Notes: generated by a model not told the origin, from the letters alone. A stretch of DNA of 23,868 nucleotides from Streptomyces sp. WM6378 (GCF_001279695.1 NZ_LGDD01000018.1:1-23868), one strand, 5' to 3'; shown: positions 16,821 to 23,594, counted from the stretch's first letter. Program-made: numbers and translations.

Positions 16821-17489
16821 CTAGGCGAGCCCGGTCTCGCGCAGGGTGATGTTGAGCCGGCCGCCGGTCAGGCCGGTCGCCGGATCACCCGTCCCCGGCA
16901 TCACCTTGGGCACACCGTGGTACGCGAACCGGGACGGCCCGCCGAAGACGAACAGGTCGCCGGAGCTCAACTCCACATCCGTATAAGGACGCCCGCGGTT
17001 CTCGGTGTTGCCGAACCGGAAGACGCAACTGTCCCCGATGCTGAGCGAGACCACAGGCGCCCCGGACTTCTCGTCCTTGTCCTGGTGGAGCCCCATCTTC
17101 GCGGCGCCGTCGTAGAAGTTGATGAGCGCGGTGTCGGGGGAGTAGCGCTCGGCCGCGCCCGGATCGTCGTACGCCGCCGCGACTGCGGAGCGCCCCAACT
17201 CACCTAGCCAGTCAGGGAATTGGGCCACGGGAAGCCCGTTCACATCCGTCGCGGTACGGGTGTACCGGTAGGGCTGCCAGTGCCAGCCGACGCACACCGT
17301 CCGCACGGACATGACACCGCCGCCCGGCAGCATGGTGTGGCGGATCGGCACGGGCCCGCGCGCCCAGGCCCGGCAGGCGGCGACGAGCTCCCGCTGTCGG
17401 CCGGCCGAGAGCCAGCCCGGCACGTGAACGGCCCCGGGCGCGATCTCGACCCGCGCGGGCCGGGGCAGCGAGAACAGCCCCTCACTCAC
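16821..17489 (-). CDS. alkB: AlkB-family 2-oxoglutarate/Fe(II) dioxygenase (DNA alkylation repair)
   Basis: Product of 222 aa from GTG 17489. All cofactor residues are in place: the iron ligands His135-x-Asp137 (MGLHQDKDE) and His191 (SRFAYHGVPKV), and the 2-oxoglutarate-binding Arg211 and Arg217 (GGRLNITLRETG). The spacings match E. coli AlkB (131/133/187/204/210). The substrate-side motif ALINFYDGAAKMG is also typical. The enzyme removes methyl groups from N1-methyladenine and N3-methylcytosine by oxidation, releasing formaldehyde. Its start overlaps the ogt stop as GTGA, forming a two-gene alkylation repair operon. The length is normal. Confidence 0.95.
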   Translation of the reverse strand: MSEGLFSLPRPARVEIAPGAVHVPGWLSAGRQRELVAACRAWARGPVPIRHTMLPGGGVMSVRTVCVGWHWQPYRYTRTATDVNGLPVAQFPDWLGELGRSAVAAAYDDPGAAERYSPDTALINFYDGAAKMGLHQDKDEKSGAPVVSLSIGDSCVFRFGNTENRGRPYTDVELSSGDLFVFGGPSRFAYHGVPKVMPGTGDPATGLTGGRLNITLRETGLA

Positions 17490-18007
17490 GGCGTCAGGGT
17501 CGGGCTGAGAGCGCCTTCGAGCCCGAGCAGCGCCTGCTTGCGCTCAATCCCGCCGGCGTACCCCTTGAGGGAGCCGTCGGAGCCGATCACGCGATGGCAG
17601 GGCCGCACCACGAGCAGCGGGTTCCGCCCGATGGCGGTGCCGACCGCCCGCACCTGCACGGAGGAGGCGCCGATGCGCCGGGCGATCTCCCCGTACGAGG
17701 CGGTCGTCCCGTACTCGATGGCGTCCAGCTGGGCCCAGACCCGGCGTTGGAAGTCGGTGCCGGGGGCGTCGGCCGCGTACTCGATGTCGAAACGGGTCAG
17801 CTCACCGGCGAAGTACGCCCGCAGCTGCGCCGCAATGCCGGCGAAGGCCTCGGGCGCGAGCCGCCACCCGTCCTGGACGACGGCGCCGCCCTTCTGCCCC
17901 GGCACGGAAAGCGAAACCAGCGCGGTCCCGCCCGGCGCGGTGGCCGACTCCACCCCCACGAGCAACAGCTCGCCCAGGGGGCTGTCGAGGGTCGCATAGA
18001 CAGTCAT
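17486..18007 (-). CDS. ogt: Methylated-DNA--protein-cysteine methyltransferase (Ogt)
   Basis: Product of 173 aa from ATG 18007, with GGAAGGAAAG upstream. C-terminal catalytic domain: FQRRVWAQLDAIEYGTTASYGEIARRIG, AVGTAIGRNPLLVVRPCHRVIG with acceptor Cys137 in the PCHRV motif, and LKGYAGGIERKQALL. The protein transfers the alkyl group from O6-methylguanine to its own cysteine in a suicidal reaction. The N-terminal domain (to about residue 80) is weakly conserved, as usual, and has no Ada-type regulatory cysteines, so this is the Ogt form. First gene of the ogt-alkB pair. Confidence 0.95.
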   Translation of the reverse strand: MTVYATLDSPLGELLLVGVESATAPGGTALVSLSVPGQKGGAVVQDGWRLAPEAFAGIAAQLRAYFAGELTRFDIEYAADAPGTDFQRRVWAQLDAIEYGTTASYGEIARRIGASSVQVRAVGTAIGRNPLLVVRPCHRVIGSDGSLKGYAGGIERKQALLGLEGALSPTLTP

Positions 18008-18116
18008 CGCACTTTCCTTCCCTTGCGTACGACACCGAGTCTGCGACCCCCGCCCACCGAATGCTGGCGGAAATCGGACAGCGCGCCCGGCCGCCCGGCG
18101 AACGGCGTGAGCCGGT

Positions 18117-18605
18117 TCAGCGGTAGTTCACGAACTGGATGGCGAAGTCGAAGTCCTTGCCCTTGAGCAGGGCCTGGACGGCCTGGAGGTCGTCGCGGCT
18201 CTTCGAGGAGACGCGCAGCTCGTCGCCCTGCACCTGCGCCTTGACGCCCTTGGGGCCCTCGTCGCGGATGACCTTGGCGACCTTCTTGGCGTTGTCCTGG
18301 GAGATGCCCTCCTCGATGGAGGCGGAGATCTTGTACTCCTTGCCGGACAGCTGCGGCTCGCCCGCGTCCAGCGACTTCAGGGAGATGCCGCGCTTGATCA
18401 GCTTGGTCTCGAAGATGTCGAGGATCGCCTTGACCCGCTCCTCGCCGTTCGCCTGCATCAGGATCTTCTCGCCGGACCACGCGATCGAGGCGTCGGTGCC
18501 CTTGAAGTCGTAGCGCTGCGAGATCTCCTTCGCGGCCTGGTTGAGGGCGTTGTCGACCTCCTGCCGCTCGACCTTCGAGACGATGTCGAAACTGGAGTCG
18601 GCCAT
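18117..18605 (-). CDS. yajQ: YajQ family nucleotide-binding protein
   Basis: Product of 162 aa from ATG 18605 ([23 protein letters not shown]), with AAGGAG about 10 bases upstream. Family hallmarks include [14 protein letters not shown], a central [13 protein letters not shown] and the end [17 protein letters not shown]. YajQ proteins have two RNP-like domains. Some bind c-di-GMP (known for Xanthomonas) and others have been linked to nucleic acid binding; the role in Streptomyces is not defined. A longer frame to 18701 has no conserved sequence. The gene is divergent from tRNA-Tyr. The 18606-18829 gap holds a short hairpin (GGGGTG/CACCCC, 18740-18757) but no gene. Confidence 0.93.
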   Translation of the reverse strand: MADSSFDIVSKVERQEVDNALNQAAKEISQRYDFKGTDASIAWSGEKILMQANGEERVKAILDIFETKLIKRGISLKSLDAGEPQLSGKEYKISASIEEGISQDNAKKVAKVIRDEGPKGVKAQVQGDELRVSSKSRDDLQAVQALLKGKDFDFAIQFVNYR

Positions 18606-18829
18606 GTCCTGTGGCTCCTTGGATCGGGTGCGTGTCTGTGCGCACGACCCCTGCGGCCGAGCGCGCGGCGACCCGGCCCCACTGCCGAACCACCGCCCCA
18701 AAGCCTAGTCACCCCATGCCCGGCAGACGGCTGATCAATGGGGTGGCGAAGCACCCCTGGGCATCGGGTATCGTTTACGTCGTTGCCACGGAGCACCGCG
18801 AGAGCGGGAAACCGGCGGCGACATCCCAT

Positions 18830-18911
18830 GGCGGTGTGCCCGAGTGGCCAATGGGAACGGACTGTAAATCCGTCGGCTCTGCCTACCCAGGTTCGAATCC
18901 TGGCGCCGCCA
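18830..18911 (+). tRNA. tRNA-Tyr (GTA)
   Basis: Acceptor stem GGCGGTG/CGCCGCC with one G-T pair and discriminator A at 18911. Anticodon loop CTGTAAA gives GTA. A long variable arm of the type seen in bacterial tRNA-Tyr follows, then the T-arm CCAGG-TTCGAAT-CCTGG. CCA is not encoded. The gene is intact. In S. coelicolor the integrative plasmid SLP1 uses tRNA-Tyr as its attachment site. No second copy of the 3' end was found to the right, so no SLP1-like element occupies it here. Confidence 0.95.
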
Positions 18912-18919
18912 CACTGGGT

Positions 18920-18963
18920 GAGACCCCTGGTGACCTGCAGAAATGCAGGTCACCAGGGGTCTC
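18920..18963 (+). terminator. Perfect 20-bp stem terminator after tRNA-Tyr
   Basis: GAGACCCCTGGTGACCTGCA (18920-18939), a GAAA tetraloop (18940-18943), then its exact reverse complement (18944-18963), followed by TTCGTTGTCC. It lies 9 bases past the tRNA end and is the strongest hairpin seen in the window. Confidence 0.85.
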
Positions 18964-19364
18964 TTCGTTGTCCGGTGGCGATCTTTCGAGTGGAATCGAA
19001 AGAGGGTGACGTGTCTCACTCTGTACCGCGCGGATCCGGCGGCTGACCAGGGCGTGCGGGCCATACGCGGGCCAAGCTCGGAGCCGGCGGGTGAGATGCC
19101 CCCTGCTGATTCGCCTGTGTCCGGGAGCGGCTCCGCCGGGCGCGCTCCCGGTGCCGCTCGGGGCGCCGCTCCTGCCTGCGGCCCGCTCCGCCCCGGCTGC
19201 ACCGACGCGCGCCCACATGGATAGGCCCGGGGGCATGAGTCGCGAACCCAAGACGCCATAACCACCGGTCAAGACGATGCCTCCCGGCGGAGGATCAGCC
19301 GACTCCGGGATGGAGGGGGCGCCGTTGCCGAGTGCCGGCCGAACGTGGCTGAGGCGGGGAGCTC

Positions 19365-19507
19365 CCATCCCGTCTGCCATCGACCCAGGCAGAGCCGAGC
19401 AGACGCGGCCCATGGCGTCCAGGTCGTTCGTACAGTGGCGCGCTCCACCTGGACGCCATGAACCACGCCCGCTCCACAGACGTGTGGGTCGACGGCAGAC
19501 GGGATGG
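19365..19507. repeat. Large imperfect inverted repeat, about 60-bp arms
   Basis: The left arm begins CCATCCCGTCTGCCATCGAC (19365) and ends CATGGCGTCCAGGT (19411-19424). The right arm begins ACCTGGACGCCATG (19447-19460) and ends TGGGTCGACGGCAGACGGGA and TGG (19485-19507). The outer 23 and inner 14 bases pair almost perfectly; the middle is partly paired. The loop is 22 bases. It could be a structured RNA, a degenerate MITE or a recombination site. Confidence 0.65.
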
Positions 19508-19529
19508 GGGCAGGGGTGAGTGGTGGGGT

Positions 19530-19552
19530 GGGGATGTGACGCTCACATCCCC
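19530..19552 (-). terminator. Hairpin downstream of the small basic protein gene
   Basis: GGGGATGTGA-CGC-TCACATCCCC, a perfect 10-bp stem, lies 16 bases past the stop of the minus-strand gene at 19569-19823. No T-tract follows on either strand, so termination is probable by position only. Confidence 0.55.
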
Positions 19553-19568
19553 TATGCCCCAAAGAGGC

Positions 19569-19823
19569 TCACTGCCAATGGTGCCAGCCGTAGAGCGCGA
19601 GCACGCCGATGCCAACCACGCTGGCCTTGACCGCGACGCGGACCAGCTCATCAGCAGCGGAATACAGAAGTCGACGGACCTGGCGGCGCGCAGCGTGCTG
19701 CGTCAGGCGGGTACGCAGACTGTCCGCGTTGTTCCTTCGCAGAGTGCAGCGCCTGCCGATGCGGCCCTTCTTTGCCCCGGGGCAGTGGGGCTTCTTCCCC
19801 TTAGACTTCCGTTTGTCGGACAC
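19569..19823 (-). CDS. Small basic protein with C-terminal membrane segment, hypothetical
   Basis: Product of 84 aa from GTG 19823. A textbook AGGAG lies 6 bases upstream, which supports a real gene. The N-terminal half is very basic (MSDKRKSKGKKPHCPGAKKG then RIGRRCTLRR) and has two Cys 12 residues apart. A helix with LYSAADELVRVAVK leads into one hydrophobic segment ending ASVVGIGVLALYGWHHWQ. The product is probably a tail-anchored or single-span membrane protein with a nucleic-acid-binding-like basic head. I do not recognise the family. The gene is followed by its own hairpin (19530-19552) and is divergent from the HTH gene at 20020. Function unknown. Confidence 0.6.
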   Translation of the reverse strand: MSDKRKSKGKKPHCPGAKKGRIGRRCTLRRNNADSLRTRLTQHAARRQVRRLLYSAADELVRVAVKASVVGIGVLALYGWHHWQ

Positions 19824-20005
19824 GTTGGTCTCCTAGATCAAAGTCTCTGACGGTGATGACGGCCTCCTGCTTAGGACCAGGGGGCCGTTCCCCATTCGGG
19901 GAGGCCCTGTAGCCGCGCTCCAGACATTAATCCGCTGACACCAACTCACCTAACGTCTCTGACCTGCGAATACTCAGGTCTCCCATGTCCATCAATTGGG
20001 CGTGT

Positions 20006-20021
20006 ATCAACATGTGTTGAT
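20006..20021. promoter_or_regulatory. Inverted repeat over the start of the HTH gene
   Basis: ATCAACA-TG-TGTTGAT, 7-bp perfect half-sites with a 2-base spacer. It covers the A and T of the ATG at 20020. It is a candidate operator at which the encoded HTH protein could repress itself, especially if the mRNA is leaderless, since no Shine-Dalgarno is visible. Confidence 0.4.
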
Positions 20022-20370
20022 GGAACCTTCTCCAGAGAGCACCGATGGACCACAGGACGAGTTCCCCCGTCGACTCATGCGCGTGGCTGTGCGAAGGATT
20101 AGCGAGGACAGGGGGGCTACGACATTGACAGATCGACTTGCAGTGGCAGCTGAACTACGCACCGAAGCGGAACTTCGGGTCGCTACGGAAGTCGATCGAT
20201 GCCGGAGGTCAGGCATCTCCTGGGCGGACATTGGTGCAGCGCTAGGCACCTCAGCGCAGGCCGCCCACCGGAGATACAGCAATGCCTTCGCACCTACGGA
20301 TCCGGAGGACCTTCTGGACGAGGTGCTGCGTGAAGCTCCGGGTCGGCAGGACACATCAGCGGAGTCTTAA
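20020..20370 (+). CDS. Small helix-turn-helix protein
   Basis: Product of 116 aa from ATG 20020 (MEPSPESTDGPQDEF). The central half is helical and charged (RLAVAAELRTEAELRVATEVDRC in outline). A HTH of the sigma region 4 or terminase type follows at residues 65-87: GISWADIGAALGTSAQAAHRRY. The end (DPEDLLDEVLREAP) is acidic. Frames starting at TTG 19996 or GTG 20002/20014 would add up to eight residues. No Shine-Dalgarno is seen. The gene ends 10 bases before the first att module, so it belongs to the island. It is probably a DNA-binding regulator; its target is unknown, with the inverted repeat over its own start the obvious candidate. Confidence 0.7.
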   Translation: MEPSPESTDGPQDEFPRRLMRVAVRRISEDRGATTLTDRLAVAAELRTEAELRVATEVDRCRRSGISWADIGAALGTSAQAAHRRYSNAFAPTDPEDLLDEVLREAPGRQDTSAES

Positions 20371-20380
20371 GGATCACGTC

Positions 20381-20515
20381 AAGGCCGTGCCCCATCCGTG
20401 CCCGATAGGCCGGGAACTTACGGGGAATCACGGTCACCAACAGGCAGCACGCACGATGAAGGCCCCCGACCGATATTGCTGGTCAGGGGCCTTCATCCAC
20501 TGCGGTGGGTGTGGG
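20381..20515. repeat. Attachment-site module 1 (arm repeats, hairpin, tRNA-Ser 3' end)
   Basis: From left to right: two CCGTGCC motifs (20385-20391, 20396-20402); 10-bp-periodic repeats CGGGAACTTA / CGGGGAATCA / CGGTCACCAA (20411-20440); a 17-bp stem hairpin with one mismatch (20455-20471/20481-20497); then CTGCGGTGGGTGTGGG, which begins the 3' end of a minus-strand tRNA-Ser. The layout fits the arm-type and core sites of a tyrosine recombinase attachment region. Module 2 at 21848-21980 has the same order in the same orientation. Confidence 0.7.
20455..20497. terminator. Hairpin in att module 1
   Basis: GATGAAGGCCCCCGACC, loop GATATTGCT, GGTCAGGGGCCTTCATC (one mismatch). It is placed between the HTH gene end and the tRNA fragment. 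It could terminate transcripts from either side. Confidence 0.6.
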
Positions 20516-20560
20516 ATTTGAACCCGCGGTGACATCGCTGCCGCGACGGTTTTCAAGATC
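20503..20560 (-). pseudogene. 3' half of tRNA-Ser (TGA), attachment-site remnant
   Basis: The minus strand reads TCTTGAAAACCGTCG (anticodon loop CTTGAAA, anticodon TGA), a long variable arm (CGGCAGCGATGTCACCG), the T-arm CGGGTTCAAATCCC and acceptor 3' strand ACCCACC with discriminator G. The 5' half, which should start GGTGGGT, is missing. Upstream sequence does not match from about 20559. The T-stem has a C-A mismatch (GCGGG/CCCAC), a sign that it is no longer under tRNA selection. This is what integration into a tRNA 3' end leaves at the distal end of an element. Confidence 0.8.
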
Positions 20561-20702
20561 GTTCGATACGGGTCAACGCCTGCCGCTGCCCTGGGGCCAA
20601 CCGTCACGCCCGCGCCTTTCTCGTCGCTGTCCCCGCACGGCACCTCACACCCGATGGGCTTATCCCTCATCTTCCACGAGATCCAAACGGACTACTAGGC
20701 TC

Positions 20703-21683
20703 ATGAAGAACTGGCCACGTCTTCAGGGAGTGCCCGTGTACTGCTTTCGGCTCCCCTTCGTAATGCCGAGCCGTACTCTGCTCGGACTGACCGAAAGTCA
20801 GTTTCTCCTGGGGGACGAGGGAGCACGCCGGGTTTGGCTAAAGCCCATCGGGGACGACGGTCAACGCTTGTGTGACGCCACTAACCTCGTGCTCCGGGGC
20901 GAGGGCTACACCACCCAGGACGAAGCTGCCCGGGAGGGTGAGCGGTGGCGGGACGTTATTAGTCGCGCCTTCGCCCGGGTCCACCTCGCCGCCGACTTCG
21001 GGGATCGACAGCCCGGCGGGGCCCTGACCAAAGCTGGCGAGGCGTGGCTTGCCAAACGAGCGGGACATCCTGTGTTGGGACAGCTGCCCGGTGTCACAGT
21101 CTTTGAAGATCAGCCGGGCCTTCGATTCGCCGCGCCGAGCATTGCGCTGTGCAAGCGCCCGTCGGAGGAGCGGAACCGCGTGGTGCTCACGCAGGCCGCA
21201 CAACTCTATGACCCGCTGGACGGCCCTGAACGGCTGGCCTTCGACCTGTACAGCGGCTCCTTCTTCCAGCCATCAGCGGACTCAAGGCTTCTGATGCTGA
21301 CGATGGCGATTGAGACCTTGCTCGACCTCCAGCCCCGCTCGGATGCCGCCAAGGCGCACGTGACCGCGATGATCCAGGCCACCGAAGCCAACGCAGACCT
21401 CACACCCGCTGAGCAGGAGTCACTACGAGGGAGTCTCAAATGGCTGCGGGATGAGTCGATCGGGCAAGCCGGGCGACGACTGGCCCGATCCCTGGAGCCT
21501 CGCACGTACTTGGGTAAAGCTCCGGCGGCCTTCTTCACCCGCTGTTACGAGATGCGTAGCGCGCTCACGCACGGGTACGTGCCACGCCCCAATCATCATG
21601 ATGTAGACCTTCTCGCCGCTAGTCTCGAGTTGTTCGTCGGCGACCTCCTGGCTGGACGCCTTCTTACCGAAATACCTGACTGA
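20703..21683 (+). CDS. HEPN-domain protein (Apea-like), possible RNase or defence factor
   Basis: Product of 326 aa from ATG 20703. The N-terminal part (about 1-190) is a mixed globular region I cannot assign. The C-terminal domain (about 195-320) has the Apea-like HEPN pattern: helix LLMLTMAIETLLDLQPRSD, a charged middle, then FFTRCYEMRSALTHGYVPR with Arg285-x4-His290, and a last helix LLAASLELFVGDLL. In many HEPN proteins RX4H is the catalytic site of a metal-independent RNase used in toxin-antitoxin, abortive infection and CRISPR systems. No Shine-Dalgarno is obvious. The same frame is open back to 20505, but that part overlaps the tRNA fragment. The gene is the sole cargo between two att modules and has no visible antitoxin partner. 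Function is inferred, not shown. Confidence 0.8.
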   Translation: MKNWPRLQGVPVYCFRLPFVMPSRTLLGLTESQFLLGDEGARRVWLKPIGDDGQRLCDATNLVLRGEGYTTQDEAAREGERWRDVISRAFARVHLAADFGDRQPGGALTKAGEAWLAKRAGHPVLGQLPGVTVFEDQPGLRFAAPSIALCKRPSEERNRVVLTQAAQLYDPLDGPERLAFDLYSGSFFQPSADSRLLMLTMAIETLLDLQPRSDAAKAHVTAMIQATEANADLTPAEQESLRGSLKWLRDESIGQAGRRLARSLEPRTYLGKAPAAFFTRCYEMRSALTHGYVPRPNHHDVDLLAASLELFVGDLLAGRLLTEIPD

Positions 21684-21847
21684 CACTTGGCACGGTCGAC
21701 GTCTCCCGGTCGCGGGAGCTCGGATGTCGGACAACAGGTAAGTACCGCAACCACAACAACCGTCCCCGTCCGCTACCGTCTCTCCGGGGCCGCGTAGCTG
21801 CCAATATGACCGCTGCTGACCGATCCGATTAGAGCTACGGATCAGAG
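21684..21847. other. Spacer after HEPN gene
   Basis: With the adjoining att module this makes a 332-base gene-free stretch before the integrase. No ORF or clear hairpin is seen here. The sequence is lower in G+C than the chromosomal genes (for example AACCACAACAACC near 21750). Confidence 0.4.
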
Positions 21848-21980
21848 CTGCCCGTGCCTCTTCCGTGCCGAATCGATCGGGAACTGACGGAGAACCACGG
21901 GGTCTGACGGACGGCGCGCACGAGAGCGGCCCCCGACCGATTCACCAGGTCGGGGGCCGCTCATCTGCGGTGGGTGTGGG
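21848..21980. repeat. Attachment-site module 2 next to the integrase
   Basis: Same order as module 1: CCGTGCC twice (21852-21858, 21863-21869), 10-bp-periodic repeats CGGGAACTGA / CGGAGAACCA / CGGGGTCTGA (21878-21907), a perfect 15-bp stem hairpin, then CTGCGGTGGGTGTGGG (21965-21980). The last is identical to the tRNA-Ser 3' terminus in module 1, after which the sequences part. It lies 36 bases from the integrase stop, as is usual for int-adjacent att sites in Streptomyces elements. Confidence 0.7.
21924..21962 (-). terminator. Hairpin in att module 2
   Basis: GAGCGGCCCCCGACC, 9-base loop, GGTCGGGGGCCGCTC: a perfect 15-bp stem. It lies downstream of the minus-strand integrase and would serve to stop its transcript. 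It shares the CCCCCGACCGAT core with the module 1 hairpin. Confidence 0.65.
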
Positions 21981-22015
21981 GAGGGAGGGGACAATGTTCG
22001 CCCGGGGGCGCTGAA

Positions 22016-23401
22016 TCACGTCTCGGTCGAGCCGCCCCACTCTTCCAGAGCCGCTTCGATTCGCTTATTCGCACGGCCCTGGGACTGGGCGAGCACCTTG
22101 GCGTAGATCCGGAACATCACTGCCAGGCTGTGGCCGGCGCGGCGGGCGGACTCTGCCGGGTCGACGCCTGAGCTGAGCCAGAACGAGATTCCGGCGTGGC
22201 GGAGGTCGTAGGGGCGCTTGGCCAGGAGCGATTCCTGGTCGGCCTGGGGCAGGGCCTTCTTGCGGGCTTCCGCCCACACCTCCCCGTAGCCGCTTTCCTG
22301 GACCACGCCGCCGCGCAGGGTCTGGAAGACGCGGCCGTCCTTCGCGGTGCCGTGGGCCGTGATGTGCTTCCGCAGCATCTGGACGAACACGGGCGGGATG
22401 GGGACGGGGCGTGATTCGTTCGGTGCTCGCCACTTCAGGCTGCGTTGGTCGTGCGCGGTTCCGTCGTCGGTCCATTCCTTGCCGACGCGGACCAGGCCGT
22501 TGCGCAAGGTCAGAGTGCCCCAGCCCTTCTCCGGCAGATGGCATTGCTGGACGCGGAGGTTCTTCACCTCGGAGGGGCGCATGGCCGCGTGATACATGCA
22601 GCCGAAGAAGGCTTCCAGCGTCTCTCCCCGTCTGCCCTGCTCCCGGACCGCACGGAGTAGCTCTCTCACCTGGCGAGGGTTCGCGACCGACTCAGGGTCG
22701 ACCTCTTCCGATGTTCGCGGGGGCTTCCAACTCAGCGAGTCCAGCGGGTTGTTCAGGGTGGAGAAAAGCTTGGATTCAGCGGCATACGTGAGCGTTTGGT
22801 TGAAGCAGACCTTCTTGCGACGGGCCGTTCGGGCTGCCGCCGGTTTGCCATCGAGTGTCGTGCTGAGCGCGTGGAGGGCCTTCCGTAGCACAAGGGGGTC
22901 TTCCAGGTCGGTCACGGAGATCGAATGCTTTTTGATCCAGTCCAGGGCCTCGCGCCACTCCTTGCACGGCTCTTGTTCGCGAGCCTTCTTGTTGTAGGCC
23001 CAGCTGTAGAGCGCCCGGCGCAGCACGCGGTGGTCGTGGCGGCCTGCTTCGGTCTTCACCAGCGCCGGTGTGATCGAGGCCAGGGCATCGGCGAGGCTCG
23101 GTCGGGACTTGGCCGGCGTGCTCTCCCACTTCATGTCGATGAACTTCAGCGTGTGCTCGTACCAGGTGACGGCTTGCCTCTGCTTGCGTAGTTCGGAGAG
23201 AGGCAGTCGGGTGTCCAGGTCGAATGCTTCGCCGTTGCGTGCTGCCGTGATGAGTTCGGCCTTGCGGCTTTCGGCCAGAGGTTTCGTCAGGTAGGACTCG
23301 GACTTCTCGCGCCCGCCCACGGCCCATCTGACCTCGAACGGCTTTCGACGGCCTGTGCGCTCGCGGATGTCCCAGAAGCGGACGTTGTAGCTCGTGGGCA
23401 T
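22016..23401 (-). CDS. int: Tyrosine recombinase / integrase of an integrative element
   Basis: Product of 461 aa from ATG 23401 (MPTSYNVRFWDIRERTGRRK). The start overlaps the excisionase stop as TGATG, which fixes it; the longer frame upstream has no family sequence. The N-terminal arm-binding and core-binding regions are followed by the catalytic domain: Arg in MYHAAMRPSEVKNL, then YDLRH with Arg401, AGHSLAVMF with His424, and nucleophile Tyr433 in RIYAKVLAQSQG. In the HxLRH box the first His is Tyr, a known variation. The enzyme should integrate and excise the element at a tRNA 3' end, and the adjacent module shows the end of tRNA-Ser. No frameshift is seen, so it is likely functional. Confidence 0.95.
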   Translation of the reverse strand: MPTSYNVRFWDIRERTGRRKPFEVRWAVGGREKSESYLTKPLAESRKAELITAARNGEAFDLDTRLPLSELRKQRQAVTWYEHTLKFIDMKWESTPAKSRPSLADALASITPALVKTEAGRHDHRVLRRALYSWAYNKKAREQEPCKEWREALDWIKKHSISVTDLEDPLVLRKALHALSTTLDGKPAAARTARRKKVCFNQTLTYAAESKLFSTLNNPLDSLSWKPPRTSEEVDPESVANPRQVRELLRAVREQGRRGETLEAFFGCMYHAAMRPSEVKNLRVQQCHLPEKGWGTLTLRNGLVRVGKEWTDDGTAHDQRSLKWRAPNESRPVPIPPVFVQMLRKHITAHGTAKDGRVFQTLRGGVVQESGYGEVWAEARKKALPQADQESLLAKRPYDLRHAGISFWLSSGVDPAESARRAGHSLAVMFRIYAKVLAQSQGRANKRIEAALEEWGGSTET

Positions 23402-23571
23402 CAGTGAGTGGGCTCCTCGTGGCTGTCCAGCCAGGCGTCGAAGTCCGAACGGCGAAAGCGGAGATGGCCGTTGGGTAGCTTGATGCACTTGGGAGCTTTG
23501 CCGCGGGCGCGCATGCGGTAGAAGGCGGCGCGGGACATGTCGAGTTCGTCCAGGACGTCGGCGAGCTTCAT
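23401..23571 (-). CDS. xis: Excisionase / helix-turn-helix DNA-binding protein (Xis-like)
   Basis: Product of 56 aa from ATG 23571. A MerR/Xis-type winged HTH covers nearly the whole protein: KLADVLDELDMSRAAFYRMR, then GKAPKCIKLPNGHLRFRRSD and FDAWLDSHEE. Such proteins sit directly upstream of tyrosine integrases in Streptomyces integrative elements and direct excision. The stop overlaps the int start. The frame is open further upstream, but that part overlaps the small ORF at 23595-23735 in another frame. The Shine-Dalgarno is weak, and translational coupling to the small ORF 23 bases upstream is possible. Confidence 0.88.
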   Translation of the reverse strand: MKLADVLDELDMSRAAFYRMRARGKAPKCIKLPNGHLRFRRSDFDAWLDSHEEPTH

Positions 23572-23594
23572 GTGGCGTATTCGGGGCAAGGCGA

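Larger units (their letters stand above)
18964..19568. other. Gene-poor stretch with inverted repeats at the island start
   Basis: No believable gene in about 600 bases. Open frames exist on both strands, but they have no ribosome site or recognisable domains and largely reflect G+C bias. It holds a short hairpin TCTTTCGA-GTGGAA-TCGAAAGA (18982-19003), the large imperfect inverted repeat at 19365-19507 and the hairpin at 19530-19552. It may be decayed mobile DNA next to the tRNA. Confidence 0.5.

Noticed and set aside
18740..18757. GGGGTG/CACCCC hairpin upstream of tRNA-Tyr as a riboswitch or T-box
   Set aside because: Only a 6-bp stem with no further conserved structure. T-boxes regulate synthetase or amino-acid genes, not tRNA genes.
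19269..19562. Open frames on both strands between tRNA-Tyr and the small basic gene
   Set aside because: No Shine-Dalgarno and no domains. The two translations resemble each other because of the inverted repeat. Treated as non-coding.
20505..20702. N-terminal extension of the HEPN protein
   Set aside because: The frame is open, but it runs through the tRNA-Ser fragment and is Arg/Ser/Pro-rich without structure. ATG 20703 is preferred.
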